Numbered from the stretch's first letter, positions 47,614-62,734 are shown. The stretch is 64,000 nt of DNA from Schistocephalus solidus (GCA_017591395.1 WEDG01000815.1:248001-312000); one strand, 5' to 3'. Made by a program: numbers and translations. Notes: generated from the sequence alone by a model not told the origin.

Positions 47614-47670
<57 letters not shown>
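47614..47670. repeat. (TA)n microsatellite
   Basis: Perfect alternating TA of about 57 bp. Confidence 0.97.
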
Positions 47671-47673
<3 letters not shown>

Positions 47674-48518
47674 AAAGAGTTTAAAAACCCTTCTGGATCA
47701 TCATCGTAGCAAATATCCCGAAGAATAAATGCGACGCGAAGTTTCTTTCAAAAATGATGTATATTTTTGGATGAACTGGAGATGATTTCTTTGAACCTTC
47801 TGCGTGCGTACAGCCGAAGATTAAGAGCATTCAAAAGTTTTTTCGGGATCCCATTTATTAAAACAAAAATCGTCCAATATAATTAATGCCACTTACAAGC
47901 TTAAAAATGCGCTATATTATGAGAATCTTTCGTCCGTAAATTTCTTAATGTTGGCGATGATGGATTATTTTAAGGTTTCAGGTGTCCGTGCAATGCCAGT
48001 TTATGATTTAGGATTATCGAAGTTCTCAATCTCTTTGCTCAATTTGATTGACTCCGTTAATTATGATGAACAAAATTTCAAGATGAAAGGATTTCATAGA
48101 GCTGTATCTTACCCAATACGTTTGCGGCCGTCTCCTTTTCTGCAAGCTTATGTTAGCATAAAATAAAATCATTAAAGAGAGCAAAGATTCACAAGGAAGT
48201 ATGACTTTGAACATCCTCCAGATCATATGCAAACCTTTAATGATGTGTTTATTTGATCTTTATCAGAGTAAGATCAGGGGAAAACTGTAAAATGCCATGA
48301 CATTTGTGCAATAAAAAACAAAAACTCTTTCCCCTTTAACCGTTTTTATTTCCCCACCTTATTTCTTGGCCGAACAGTAACTATGTCAGAAATGCGTGCA
48401 CCGAGCGTATGTTGGGACTTTATCGTCCCATTGCGCTTTGTGGCTCGATCTTGTGCTCTCACCGGCAGTAGCATAACGACCATGAATAAACTTGAAAAAG
48501 ATTCTTCAAGTAGAACAG

Positions 48519-48845
48519 CCATTTTTAACTTTCAGTAATTATCAACCAGCCTTGCCTAACCTCAGATTTGGGACTCTTGGAACTTGCACCTTGGATCTGG
48601 ATTGTTAATTCAAACAAACGGGGTGAGCAGGTCCCGTCACCCGATCAGTGAACTTCCTTCTTACGATGACTGAAATAGCCGATCGTAACCGAGAGGACAG
48701 CGAGTCTCTTTCCCAGTGGTAGAACTGATCAAAGATCGCAGGTTTAAATCCCAGATACCCCAAACCTGGGGTTAGTTTTGTCTGACTGATAACGAATAGT
48801 ATGCCAGAAATGTGCAGTCTAGTTCCCGATTTATCTGTCAGAACC
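48519..48845. mobile_element. SINE copies in inverted orientation
   Basis: The + strand copy at about 48680-48840 has box A-like CAGTGGTAGAACTGA (48714-48728), box B-like GGTTTAAATCC (48741-48751) and the body motif GCCAGAAATG. A diverged minus-strand body copy lies at 48519-48592 (GCCATTTTTAACTTTCAGTA, ATTATCAACCAGCC). Confidence 0.5.
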
Positions 48846-51800
48846 AATTACGGCATATATATGTATTGGAAGGTATGCATATTTATAAATATATAACTCA
48901 TCAAATGTTGAGATTGAAATTTGAGGTGGTAGTATGGCACATATTTGTGGTTTTTCTGTTTGCTTAGTTATATTGAGACGCAGAAAACTGTTTTCTAAAG
49001 AGGAGTTTATTTGAAGGAAAAGATGCGAAAATTTCGCCAAAATCAGATTTCTCTTTATATCTGGGAATTTTCGTACAGAAGTTAAAGCCATGGATACAAT
49101 TCTCTTGTTTGTGCGCATTTTACAATAAACGATTATTAACGCAAGCTGAAATTCTTTTAAACATATCCCTTTAGTGAATGGAAAATTTGGTTTTCCGATA
49201 ACGAATATCAGGTTAATGCACCTAGGAGAAATCACACAGTTTTATGGAAAACAAAAACAGATTTAGTTTTAAAAATTCTGCTTTGCAGATTTTTGACCTC
49301 TTTGCCATAAAACACAGAGATAAACCTTTTTCACTGCATTATTTTACCACTCCGATATTTAGAACCGTAAAAAATTTAAATTTGAGAACCCACCCATGTC
49401 GTCACCTTTTTCTGTACAAAAGATGTCCAGGTAATTTCGATCTGCATTTTGATGAATAAATACAGAAACTAGAAATGAGAGGGGCAGAAGACAAGCAGTT
49501 TTCGCAAGGTCTCAGTGCATATTCCACCACTCTGAAGAGCATTTAAAATCTTAGAATAGGGTCTCAAAGTAAAATCATCGAAAGTCCTCCAATATAAAGA
49601 AAAAAGTACCTTTTCCTTTGCAGCAGAAATCGTATCATGTATTTTTCCGGAAGTCACAAAACCAGTCAAACCTCACCAGTTGTACCTTGACTTCACTTTG
49701 GAAACCTTTATTCGACATCAAACTATCTAATGTAAGCACTTTTTTTGGAAAGTTTTAAATTGATCTTAGGCATATTAAAGGCCAATTGGGTTGTGGTCAT
49801 TCATTTTTCTTGGCAATGAATTTTCATGTTTGCTGAGACCAAAAATACTATCCAAACGACCATCTGCATAAGCAAGAAGGTCCAAGGATACTTCTTCGTT
49901 AAATTCCTTTAAGCAATATCTGATTGTTAAGACTTTAATAAACACATAGAACATAATCCATATTTTTGGGAATTCGACTGAAAACACTTAAAATCGTAAA
50001 GTATTCACCACCTTTTGAGGGATGCTCTGCAACTCGTCAAAATCAAACACAGGAATAACTTTAAAAAATCTGAGAAAAGGAACGTCTTGTTAATGTACAC
50101 GAAGAGGTACGTTTTCGCTGGCAAGTAACAATACTATTAAATTATTTTAGTCCATGGTCAGCCATTCAACATATTAGTTTATTTAATATTTTATTCCCGT
50201 GGCGTCACTATGGCTTCAATCAAGTTAGAAGCTGTTTGCCGTAATCAATTGCATCCTAGACAATGTATAAGCAAATTAATAGCCAGACCATTCTGGTTAA
50301 TTCATACTGGGGATTAAGGCTGTTCGTTAACGACCATAATGCCCCCATTATCTGGATGCTTTGCATGACCAGGCTTCCTGAACATTGAAAATTTACCTAT
50401 ATGTACTTTTTTCCAGTGATTTTGCACGTTTACGGAATTTAGTACTCTTCTAAAACAATGAGCATTTCTAAACAACATTATATTAATTAAAAACCGCTTT
50501 CTTGCTTTGTACGCGACATCCAATCACAAATATCATTTGATGTATGCTTCATTTGAGCGCGAGGCCTTGAGGCCACATTTCGCAAGCAGCCACGTCTACT
50601 GTAGACGCTGGGAACACCTTATTTTGAGACCTAACTAGCACTTGCTTTCAAGAAATTTCAAAAGTTCCTCACCTTGCTTCGTTTGTTCAACACGGGCTGA
50701 ACAAGGAAGTTTCAGATGGGTAAGTGCTGCTTCAGAAAACGTTTTCCATTTATGCTGATAATGACTAATAATGAAACCTGTGGAACAATGCAGACGATTT
50801 CTATAATAATTATCAGAATAGAAAATTAGCTGAATATAATAAACGGATATATTCCTCTCAAAGCTTTGCAATTTATCGTTGAAAAATCGCCAGCCAAAGG
50901 GATAAGCTGTCTAGAAACACGCAACTTTCAATTTAATTGTTATATTTGTAGAAGGAGATCATTGATCTGTTAAGCAACTTTACAATCTCATGAAATGTCA
51001 AACGAAATTTAACAGTGGGTTTTCGTTTAAAAAAAAAAAATTTACTTAAGAAGTGTTGTCACATTTAAGATCGTGCAACCTTATCTCAGGATATTTCAGT
51101 TACATCAAGATGTCAGCTTTTGAACGAATATCCATCCGGCCGCTTGCAACAAATTTAACCGTCTAAATTGACCACATTCATAGCATTAATTTTTTCTTAT
51201 TAAATTTCGATGCTATTAAAATTTGAATTATATTTTTTTTAGAAAAAGTGCACAAGTATATTCCTTCCTGTACGTATCTGATAGCAAATCACATCAGCCG
51301 TAAACTTTATAGGTGTTGAATAGGTGTATTTAAATAATGTTCGTAAAGATGAAATTTTTTTCCGACTATGAAATATCCATTTTTAAAGCGCCTGCTTATT
51401 AATTGTGCTTATAAAGTATTAAGCATTGTCAACATCTATGCTAAAACCTATAGAGACTAAATGAGATCTTCCTAATATCAACTAGAAATGTATGATTTTC
51501 TCAAGGTGGAACGTATACAACTTAAGGTTTTTGAACCCGGAAGGGAGGTGTATTGTCAACCCGGGTTGAACATTATTCATGAATTGAGAATAGTGTTTGA
51601 AGACCAATAGAAATCCCTTTTATAATGTAAGATTAGAAGAAAACGTAATGTCCTACCAAATGAGTAAAATGAGTAATATTCTGTGCACATGTTCGTTAAA
51701 ATAAACTTGAATTTATAATTTCATCAAACTCAATGGACGAAACATATGCTTATTAATTAACCATGGTTTACGGAGAGTAGCTATTTTTGGGTGACTCGAA

Positions 51801-54800
51801 AGAGGCTCATTTACCAGCGTGACCTAACTTTTATGGAATTATGCTAGATAGCCATAAGTAAGCAATTCTTTCGAGTCGGAAAACCGTTTCAGAATTTTTA
51901 TTGACATTTGAGAAGATGGAAAATGTTCTCTAATTCCTTTTGAGCACCCATCTACATTTTGTTTAGTAGATGCAGATAGTTGGTCGCAGGAGGCTAAACG
52001 ATACTAATGGCAACCAGTGGAGTCTTTTTAAAACTCAGGCATCATCGAAAAAGAAATAGCAGGGAAAGAATCATCATCATTGTCTGTCTGTGAAATGAAC
52101 TTCCAGGCTGCCAGCCTGCAGTGATGCGATCTTCAAATACAAGGTACCGAATTATTGCGTTACGTTTTCCTTGGAAGATGCCACAGTTAACACTTTTGCA
52201 TTTGTTTAGTATTCTTTTATTTGCAAAGGCGTTTATTTCTGCAATTGATTTCAAGCACAAGCAAGACTACAAATGAACTATGTTTGTACTATTCATACGT
52301 TAATGAATAAAACTATTCGATGTATTTATGAAACATTAAAAAAAGTTTGTTCTTTTCTTTCATCGAAGCTCAAATCACAAGAGAAATGTCGCTTGAACGA
52401 CCTCACTAAAATGACAAGAAACTTTTCATAGTTTTGTTCTTTTGCAGATTTCATTTAATTTTTCATGGAAACCTTCTTATGCCCACTAAAGCATATAACG
52501 CAAGTTTTTGAAAAAACCTGCAACTTTAGATGGGGAGCATAGTTAGACAGCTGACAGATGGCTCATGAGGCTGTGCCCAATATGGTTTAAATTATTTTTA
52601 AAAGTACTGTTTATGATATGGAGCCCTGGTTACATGCAAAATCTGCTTCTTTGTATCCTTAAACTAAAATTTAGCATTTCAAAGAATAATAAAGGTTTCT
52701 CTATAATTACGCGAGGTTCTAGCGCATGGGTAGCGTAAACTAGATACACATACACAGACGACTTTCTGTAAGCGGCTTAACGCATAACGTGATAAACCTT
52801 CTCCCGCCATATCGATTGGCTGTTCCCTACGAGTCAGATGAACTTAGGCGTGAAAAACATGAACCTTTTTGTCCCTTAAAATTCTGATAAGTACTTCTGC
52901 CCAATTAATGATATGCGCAGAGTCTACGTATGGAGAAAACCATTTATATTGCCATGGTGGTGTTTCCTAAGTAAAAAATGGATGAAGGAGTACCAGAAGA
53001 TGTCCGACCTTCAAGAACTTGACTTTTGGCTTATTGGTTAGCCACGACGATCAACGGATACGCGTCATTTTAATGAAGTATAGATTCCCTATCTTATGAA
53101 ATATAAACCAAAATTCTGAAATTTGGTTTCGATTTACATATATTGCTTAAGTTGGGTTGTCGTAGTGATTATCGTTCAGCCAAATTCCAAAATATTTCAG
53201 CCACAGTAGCATTCGCACGTTTTATGGAGCTTCTTTCTGACTGTGTTCGAAAAGTATTCTCTGGAAGAAAATGGCAACTTAAGTAGTAGGCCCTTTCTTA
53301 CTAATTTTTCAATGCTCTTAATAATTCAAAAATATTTCATAGAAAACACAAACACGCACAATCGTTCACCTGTTTACTCATCCGATGGCAAATTACATCC
53401 CCTTCAAATTTTATACTTTAGAAAAAGGTATCGGTAGATTTTTAAACTTTTATTAATTGCTGAATAATTTTTACCTCTACCGGCCATCGCAATAGAATTA
53501 AACGTTTCCCACCTGCATACTGTATACACTCTGTATGAGGCAAAATCATAAATTTATCTTTGTTATAAAGATACTGTCACACAGTCCTCAGAAAAAGTTA
53601 TACTGGATTTAGAACCAATTGTATACATTGTAGGTAACATTAATAAATTCACGGATACGATATATTATGGATGAACATTTCAAGTTTTTTTAAAAATCTC
53701 ATAAGTAAAAACATTTTAAAACCGAAACGTACATTTTCTTATTGTGTAAAATTGGAAGAAGACGTAATTTTCTATCAAGAAAGTACAAGAAATAAGCTTT
53801 TTGTTTGTGTTTTCTGTAAAATATGTTTGAATTAATAAAAGCATCGAAAATCAATGAAAATTTGCATACTGCCTAAGTTGCCATTTTTACAGAGCATACA
53901 TTTTGCTTGCGATCGGAAGGGTCAGTATCCTACCATGACTGAAATATCTTTGGCTCAGATTGAAAGATAATCAATAAGACCACACTACTTAGGTAATTTC
54001 TTTGAATCAAAATCATAATTTAGAATTTCAGTTGACATTTCGTGAGATAGGGAAGCTGCCATACATATTTGAATATAAATTTGATCCTTCAATAGTAAAT
54101 TGAGAATATTGCACTAGAATGGAAGAAGGTAGAAGGAAGCGGTATCTGCCGCCTGCTAGCTGAACCGATTCTTAACAGCCATTCAGACGCGTGCGTTGGC
54201 TACCTTTGCCAACATTCTTTCTAACCCGTCCCCGGAGGAATATTGGGACCTCAGCCTTCATCTCAGAAGTAACATAGGATATAATTGTTAATCAGGAACC
54301 TGAATAATTGATGTTCTTCCATATTCATCGTAGGTACGCGCTTTTCTACCAAATCTACAACTGCAGCAACAGCAATCGTTGTTAAGCTAGGTCAGAAAAG
54401 GCGTTCAAAAGTTGTCAGCTGCATGGGTTCTTAAAAAACTTTTGTTGTGTAATATTTTTAGTCAGAGTTGGAGAGCATCGCTGTTAGCGATCGTTGCGGT
54501 CACTTCGAATAACAAAGTGATCAGAAGCATTACCAGTGAAATCGTTTTCCACAGGTATTGGCGACAGAAAAATAATTCATTCAAATAACATCCCTGTTCT
54601 AGTGTCAAAAGGACCATGCATATGGTTGCGTTTCGATATAATATAAAACGTCTTAACCTATGCTACTCATTACTAGATGAGAATGTAAACGTTTGTACTC
54701 ATGAATACGCTTTACATTAAAAATAAAGGGTTAAGCATTTCAACATCTGAGATGCAGAGTTTTTCTCGTTTTCCGTCAACGTACAACATGATATGTGCCT

Positions 54801-54900
54801 AGTACTACCAACTCCGTGCTTCACACGCTGATCAAACTTTCATCATAATTTAAATATTAGTAGTTACCCTTGTTAATTTATTTATACCTACCCCTTGGCA
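48846..54900. other. AT-rich region of old diverged repeats
   Basis: No gene recognised. Segments at about 51610-51720 and 53730-53850 are diverged copies of each other (AAGATTAGAAGAAAACGTAA against AAAATTGGAAGAAGACGTAA, then TCCTACCAA against TTCTATCAA). Similar pieces recur near 51.08, 53.19, 54.03 and 63.9 kb. Several minus-strand frames (49469-49669, 49775-49987, 50314-50523) are short, and the last (HAKHPDNGGIMVV) faintly recalls the N-terminal region of Penelope-type proteins. Confidence 0.35.
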
Positions 54901-57700
54901 ACCTGCGACCTTCAGCTGTCAATCCTTGTGAGAATTTCTGTGTCTCCGAACAAAAAAGGTATGGACAGGTCCTGTCGCATGAGTCATGACCTGAGAATAA
55001 ACGTTATTCCTTCTCACTACTGCCGCATGTTCGGCCATCCATTTGCGGAGAAAACTTCCAGTTTCTACTACAGGCTTGCTTCGTCCGCAAGTGTACCAGA
55101 CTCTTTCCACGCATCCAGATAATTTCTGCCACGACCGCAGGTCTTTCGGCCTCATCACCTGGCACCTAATAGTTGCTTCTGGTTGGTTTGACACTCCACC
55201 TCCGAGGATTTGGCATCGAGCACTACGTATCGGTCGAGTGACTCCTCGTTTGAAAGTGGTGGTGTATCAGTTGAATTTGACATAAAAGGGATACATGCAA
55301 TAGGTGACGCAATTCATGAGATATGCTTAACTTTACCAGTTAGCTCTACTCCCTCGAAAACCGGATCAAATGCATCGACTGACAAAAAAATAAGCATTAA
55401 ATGTTATAATGGGTCTGTTAGGAATAAAAAATTTCTCATAAAAGTTTGAAAAAACGAAAACGTGAAATTCAGCGCCAAATGAATAAATTTTATATGAGAA
55501 TTACATAAAGTCGGCTCGAGCAAACAAGCTGACTTTTTCAGTCTCGAGAGTGCATTATATGCGGCGCAAGTCGACCCTAAGTATAAATCGAGGCCCGCGC
55601 AATTCACCGTCCCCATACGATCATCTTGTGGGGCCCATAGTGTACCTCGTAGGATCCGACGGTTGAAATGTCGATGTAACTTGGAAGTGTGAGAGTGAGT
55701 TAGAGTAAATGGTTACGGGATTTGGCAAACTTTGTCAAACCAAAAACCACAATTTTCTTCAGCGTAACATTTGAGAAAATACAAATGGCAAGTGACGTGA
55801 CAGTAGATTTATTAAATTTCCGCCTGGGTTGGAACCATTAATATTAATTTGCAACCTTCCCCCCTAAAACTACGCTAAATTCTTCTAAACCATCGCTAGT
55901 TCCTCTCATGAGGATTACGCTACAGCGACTCCTCCTAAATCTGACCGTTATGGCACCCATTATAATTTGTGATCTGATCTTCCCGTTTCTGAGAAATCCT
56001 GGTTATTTATTCGCTGAGCAGACATGAGTCCCGTTCGTGACGGGCCGTTTAGTCTTGTCAGGCCCTGAGCCCGATATGCTGCAGGTTTTCTTAGCCATGC
56101 CATAGCGCTAAGCTCAAGTGGCTGAGGGACATGAGAGTGCGGTAGATGCTGCGCAAGTCTACTACGACCATAAACTGACTCCCTGCGTCCGTTATGCTGC
56201 AAGGCAGACTGTCGCGAAGGTCGAGCTGTCACAGTTTCCGGTAGGATGCTCGCAACCTGCGCATTCTAGCAGTCTGAGTTATATAACTGCAGTAGATGCA
56301 AATTATCTACTCAGGGTAGAAAAAAATGTTATCCGATACACTTTTCTCCGAATATCTCCCTTGTGCAAGGTAGCTGCTAATAGATTGACCGCTAGTTTTT
56401 TTCAACTTTACAGAACAGTGCCGACTTTGCGCGTCTCAACTTCGTCACCAAACCTAAAATAAATATTTTGAGGATATAGCTGTGGCTTAACTAGTGCTTA
56501 CGGAAAAGAGTATGGTGTAGCCTGCGGGGAGGCCTGATTAATCGACATCACGCACTCTTTTGGCAAATGATTTATGACCGCTCTCACTGTATCAGTGTTT
56601 CCAGTCAGCGGGAAAAAACAAAAAAGTCGAAGGGAAGGTGATCGGGGCATTGAGTTCACCTAAGGACAGACTCCTCGTGCTCACTAGAGTGTATCTCTTT
56701 CCCTGGCACAGTAAAAGTGTTAGATGAGGGATCAGAGCGTAATTGGGAAACCATCAAACAATTTGGTCGAAATGTGCGTAGCTGACAACCCTCCGCTTAC
56801 TCATTCCTGACAGAATAATTAGTGCGTTCGTCCTTACCCTCTTCGCAACTACTGCAACATCCTCATGACCCCTTATTGTCTCTCCTTCTAGTGGTCCTGC
56901 TTAAAATCTTCATCCTTATAAAAATCGAGCTAATTATTGTCCTCTTGATCTGTTCGCCGTCTACATAATAATTTATACCACTGCTCTTCTTACTACTACT
57001 ACTACTTTTAACATTTTTAATAATATTAGTAGTAGCATACTGACAGCAAAGGTACTCGCTAAGAACTCAAGCACACGTTTTTCACCGAACTTGTGTCGCT
57101 GAATGACGCAGCTACGAGTGGTTTGGTTTAATTTATGTTTTCTGTAGTACGAATTCCAGTTTCGTTGTCATAAATGGAGTACCAAGGGTTCAACAGACAG
57201 AGCAGAAAGGGTGCCTTTATCACTCCTAACTTGACAATCCACTTCCGGGATTTACAATTTTAACCCCATGTGGATTTAGACTTGAGACATGCGGACTGCT
57301 GTAAGAGTTTGGGACTTACGGGTTTCTGTTAGAGATTTGCCATCTCACGCATATGGTATAGGCAACTCCAAAACAATTAACCGTGAGTTGCTATTCGACT
57401 TAACATCGCCATTAGTAAAATCTGCGTAACGTATAGTTTATTGCTTGGATGTCAAGAGAGAAATGACAGTGTCTTGTTCAGGTTCTGAGAAAATCAATCG
57501 AAAACCTGTACTTAATCCTTCAGAATAAACCTTTTCAGACTCACAGCGAAAGACGATATTAATATTTGAGTTTAAATCAAACAGATATTTCAGAATAACC
57601 GTGTAATATTCACAACCTTCCAACGGGCAGATAGGAGTATGAACAAAGCAAATAATTACCGTTCTGACGGCACATCTACGGGCTAGTAAGTGCTCTGCCC
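54901..57700. other. Region without recognised gene, with DR1 fragments
   Basis: Minus-strand DR1 pieces at about 55540-55580 (GAGAGTGCATTATATGCGGC) and 56125-56180 (GAGAGTGCGGTAGATGCTGC, then GCAAGTCTACTACGA). A short (ACT)n tract lies at 56990-57006. The rest is featureless to reading. Confidence 0.4.
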
Positions 57701-58350
57701 GTGTGGTAACTAAGTGACGACCTTGAGGAAGACATCATGGTGATACACGGAAATAGGCCCGCCCCCGTAACGCAGGTGGCTCTGCGATGAATTGCACAAC
57801 GAAAAACCTTGTGGTTAAGGTAGGTTTAGGGTTAATAGTGAGGCTACCTTTGGGACGCAGTGAAAGGCACCCTTTCTGGAATTAAGCGCACTGCTGCCTG
57901 CATTACCTGGGAGTTCCAATTCCCTTTTCTTCCCGACCTCTCGTGACTGTCTCCTCCTCCACCTCCTCGACCGCCTCCCCCCCCCCCGTGTGGTCGCATG
58001 CACCCGCATCTGCGGACGCGACGTGACCTTCGATGTGTCACGCCGTTGGAGGCTCGCAGGCTCTCTCGCGGTCAATCAAATTGGTCAAGCGAACAGACCT
58101 GCCTGCAGACCCTTGTATGACCATCTGCAACCAGTGGTATTTAAGCAAGCTTGGTCTGGTGGTGGTCATTGCCGTCATTCTTGTTCCTCCCTCGAAAGGA
58201 AAGCCGTCGACGAACTGAACAAAATGGGCAACGGGTGGTTTTCCCTCTCTGGAAGAGGTGGTGGTTGTGGTGGTGGTGGTGGAAAAGGGGACGGGATTTT
58301 GGGAGTTTATGCCATAAGTGGCTGACATTTAGCGAACCCTTCTCGGGCTG
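57701..58350. repeat. GC-rich patch with GGT and CTC tracts
   Basis: A locally GC-rich island in AT-rich surroundings, with CTCCTCCACCTCCTC-type runs (57948-57985), a C9 run near 57977-57985 and a GGT tract at 58258-58282. Overlapping frames are low complexity. Resembles the GC-rich repeat blocks near 21.9 and 42.3 kb. Confidence 0.4.
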
Positions 58351-61300
58351 GATGTAAAAGTTCTTTTCCGACCTCAACCCAAGCTTTCTAGGTGGTAGAA
58401 GTGATTCAGCCTTTTTAAAAGATGATAAATATTTTCAGACATGTTAAGCGGGTACAGAAAATCAACCGACGTTCTAGCTGTTCAGCGAACTTCGTCTAAA
58501 GGGCTTAGCCACAAAAAACGACCTCGATAGAAGCCTGGTGGTATGAAGCGCCATATTTAAATTGAGTCATCCAGCCGAGTCAGTCATCGCCGTTAAAATG
58601 TGTACAAAATTTTAGAAGAGCTAGAAACTGAAATTGTCGACAAAGTTAAGGGAATATACCTTCCCTCATCAAGTCAACCAACAAAATAAACCCTGCCACG
58701 AGATCAGTTGCTGCACACGCAAACTTGTCGGCCCTGCGCAACTGCATCTTCTAGATTTTATGCGACGTATCGATCCCACGCCTTAACTGTCTCTGTGATT
58801 ATACTGGCCAGGATGGGAACATCTGGGAGTACGCAGTCACAGGCGCAAGCTGGTTGTGGGACCGGGAGACCAGCTATCTTAAATTTTGGCTCACAACCTC
58901 GACATGGGTCATGTCGTCAAGATCGTTGCAAAGGAAGTGCCTCTCCGAAATGGGATGCCAGCCATTTGGAGTTTGCAAAAAGACTAGCAACACGCTCACA
59001 CAACTGAACCCCATACACTAATCTCCGGAAGTAAAAAAATGGTTTTGACAGACTAACATTTTCCCCAAGCACAGTTAGCTGCCTTGCACGTAGGAAAACA
59101 ATGTTCTTGATTACAGTGTTCAATTTGCGCAAGAAGGTTCAAGCACTCCCATCTTCCGATTACTCTCCACTATCATAGGTCGATAACAGCCAGAAATGGA
59201 CATTCTGATGTTGCTATATTTTTCGCTATAACTCGTCGATATTACTCAGTTCTGGCTGTGGAAGCAGACGGGTTTATTATTGCTGTTCACGATGCATAGT
59301 ATGTCATTTTTTTTGTAATATATTGTAGGCATCAGGTGGTGCCCTTATAGACACAGAAATAAATCTAGCAAGTCAAATTAGAAAAAAACATATAGCATGT
59401 AGTTTCGGAACAATAGGACTTCATGAAAATGCGTACTTAACTCGATGCAGTCAAAGTTCCAAGGACTGCTGTATAAACTATTCCTGAAACGATTGAAGAC
59501 CCCCTTTGGGCTGTGGTCATGCCTGACTACTTACCTCCCGGATAATGATTCATTCTTTGCTAAACCTTCCTCCAAATTCTTTTTAGTTATTCTGTAATAC
59601 TGTAACTGAATAAAAAATCTGGGAAGAAACGGCAATTAGTAGAAAAACAGTATATATTATAAGAAAATAGAGAACTCGACATGTCAGGTGGCAGTATAGT
59701 GAACAGTCAGGTCTCATTTAAGAAGAAAAAAGATAACTTCTCGTTGAAAACCTCACCGTTTGAACTTTCTTCTTGTTGTGGTTATATCGATCGTGTCCTT
59801 GAACGAAACCTAGGCTCATTGACGTGAACATGGGAATTTTTGGCTTTCATTACCCCTTGGGAAGATTTAGATGTGTGCTTTAGAAAACCATTTTTCGCCC
59901 TTTCGATTTTGCATATAGCAATGTGTGGACGCATATTCTAACTCAAGTTCGTGCATCCGTGTCCTTTAATCTTAGCCAAACATACAACCATAATTGACCG
60001 GCAGATCATGGTTTAGGTGCTGCTAAAGGACCACCTAAAATGGACGTCCATGACGAAGGCCTCTTATCAATCGTTTTTAATCAAAGTAATTTAGACAGAC
60101 TCGGTCTGTGCAGGTTTCACAAGGACGCCATTGCTATTAACGTAGTTTTGCTGAAAAAGTAAAAGGAAAATGAAAAACGTTTACAAAAGGGAAGACCCAT
60201 ATTCTTCATTTCTGTCTGAAACGTATTCCTCATTTAAGTGCGATTCTTGGCCCATTCTAGTAACCTGACAAGGTATTCATGCGGACAATAAACGGCATAA
60301 GAACATAACGCTTGCATCGTAGATGTTGAAAGGCCCTGTAAATGATGTACAAATCAGATGAAAGGGAATCTTTAATTGTTTTTATCAGCTACCGCAGAAT
60401 CCAAAATTAAATTGGGGAGATATTTTCGTTCGAACAAGGGAACTCCTGAGCTTTTCTGTGATTGAATAAACTACGAGAAATTAGGTAGAATTCTGGCATC
60501 ATGCTGCTTTTATTGATCTTCCAGGCCCCTACTTTTTCTTGAATGGACCATTAAATGCATTGGGAGCTAGCATCAAAGGATACAACAGTTTCTTGTCATG
60601 TTGTCAGTATGTTTTACGCTAAGGCTCCTGGCGTTTTGTATTGCACAGGTGCTACCTTCAAGAGCACGTGAAGTTCGTTCAGGTTTTTAAGAAAGCGTAA
60701 ATATTGCAATGATGGGTAATGAGTAGGACTTACCACCGAGGGAATTTAGAGCAAGTAAATGCGCGTGATGTGGGCAGATGGACCACGGCAGCGATTAGAT
60801 ATCGGCTATTTCACGGGACATTGAAAGACTCGTTTCTACGCTTTTGTGTCATCAGTCAGTCGTTACCCACTCCAGCCGTCAATTAAGACTCGAACACGAG
60901 CAATTCGGCTCCTTGAACAATCATGTCAATAACCCCAGTCAGGTCATCTGTCACCGGCACAATTAATTGTCACGTGTGAACTCTGTCCAAACTGCAGTAT
61001 GGTCTACGACGGAGAACTTCCTCTTTTGGAATTCCCTGTACACACTCGCCTACTGACCAACAACAAATAATTCCTCAACGTTGACGCTAGGAGGCAAAGT
61101 GAACTTGAAGTGGCAGGGGATTTGAACCAAACACTAGATTATCAATTAATCCTTGTTCCTCCCATAGTTGGTGTGCAATCGGCCGGCGTTGATCCATAAT
61201 GCACGGCCAACGTGCAGCAAGCGACTTCTATTCCTAGTGTAGGCGCGCACGCACTGTATGGGTCTTGCCTGTCTGAGCTGGAACGTAAGGTGACTAACTC

Positions 61301-62110
61301 GCATCTAAGTTCTCCGAGGCGTTGGTCGGGGATCATCGCTTGGGAGGAGGGCGTTAGATCTAAGTTCGGAAGATAAAAGCATTCGCGTAGGAGTCCATAA
61401 CAAATCCTTCGTTGACTAACCTTGAAGTTTCTGCGGACCAACAGATGGGTACATTTTTTACGTTTTAGGTAGGACAAGCGGGGATGAGGGGGTCTAGAAA
61501 AGGGGCACCGCACCGTTAGCATTAGTTCACAGCATTTTTTTGAACAATGCTCCTGTGGTGGCACTTGACTGGTACACAACTCTCACCTTTGGCTCCTTGA
61601 ACCTACACTCTGCCTAGAGGCCACATCAGCAGTGAAATTTGTCCGGTGTTGTTTGCCCCTACACGTGGTAATCTGCTTCCAATTCCCTCCCCTTTCTGCC
61701 CCCACTTGCAATTTGTAGGTGGCCGAGGCTAACCAGTCTATCTCACACAGTCGAGTGAGATGTGAGCCCCTCAACATCATTTTGTTTGAAATCCTGGTTC
61801 TTGCGTTTGAGGAGAATCCGATCGTGTACATGGTACGCGTAGAGTATGTCATTTGATATGTCATCATCTGCACTCATTCCTCGCACCAGTCGACTGACCG
61901 ACTCGGAGGGCGGCTGGGACTTGGAAACAGAAATAGGGAGTGCGGTCGACGGCTCAGCACTTTTTCCTCACCATAAACAGGCTGAGGAGCTTGAAATTAC
62001 CGTCGTGTGCTAAAAGCCATGGGTTTGACGGCCCGGCCAGCTCAGTGTGTTTATTGTGTGGAGTGGTTTACTAGCGGACTTAGAGTCCGACTGCATTGGC
62101 TTCTTCTGGA
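58351..62110. other. Region without recognised gene
   Basis: Mixed sequence with no supported coding region. A SINE body fragment lies at about 59170-59205 (CGATAACAGCCAGAAATGGA). The longest frame (61142-61579, minus) has no recognisable domain and looks like chance in repeat-like sequence. Confidence 0.35.
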
Positions 62111-62114
62111 TGTG

Positions 62115-62310
62115 GTCTTTATGGAACTCCCACGCAGTGGGATCCGAGGCAGGTTTGTCGGCACGCTGAGGGTGCCGCGGGCTGCGCCATCCAACTGCGC
62201 CCTACCTCGACTCAGGTCCACTGTCATGACACTGGGCCCAGATTTTGGAGGGAGAGAGAGAGAGTGTGATATATGCAGCGCAAGCTCATCTCAGTATACT
62301 CTTATTCACT
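62115..62310 (-). repeat. Dispersed repeat DR1, minus-strand copy
   Basis: Aligns to the reverse complement of 24800-25000: CAGTGGGATCCGAGGCAGGT, CAACTGCGCCCT, GACACTGGGCCCA, then a (GA)n run at 62250-62266 and GCAGCGCAAGCTCATC. Confidence 0.65.
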
Positions 62311-62734
62311 AACATGTCACCACCTCTATGCCAGCTTGCAGTGGGACACATGGTGCACATAGTTGAAACTGATGCACGAACAAATGGTTGGCAGGACGAG
62401 TTGAGTTATAGTCCAGAAATATTTAGTTGATAATTAATCTTAGAAATTTACGTGGGTATTATTTTCGAAAAAAACATATTTAAGGATTTCAGTATATACT
62501 GCATGAGTGGAAGAGATATTTTAGATGATGAGACATATGAAGTTTTAAAATAATGTCTCCATATGGAAGAGGCGTCGAAAACAGCTGTCACTTCAGCGTA
62601 ACAAACACGGGTGTCAAATGCCACGTGACTTAGAAAACTCACGTCTTCCAGTCAAAAGTTTGTTTATCACACGCTATTTAAGGCATAATAAAAAGCGGAC
62701 TGAATGATATTGCTGTTAGTGACAATTGAGAATA

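Noticed and set aside
61142..61579. 145-codon minus-strand frame as a gene
   Set aside because: No recognisable domain, no splice context, Cys/Pro/Arg-rich chance composition in repeat-like sequence.
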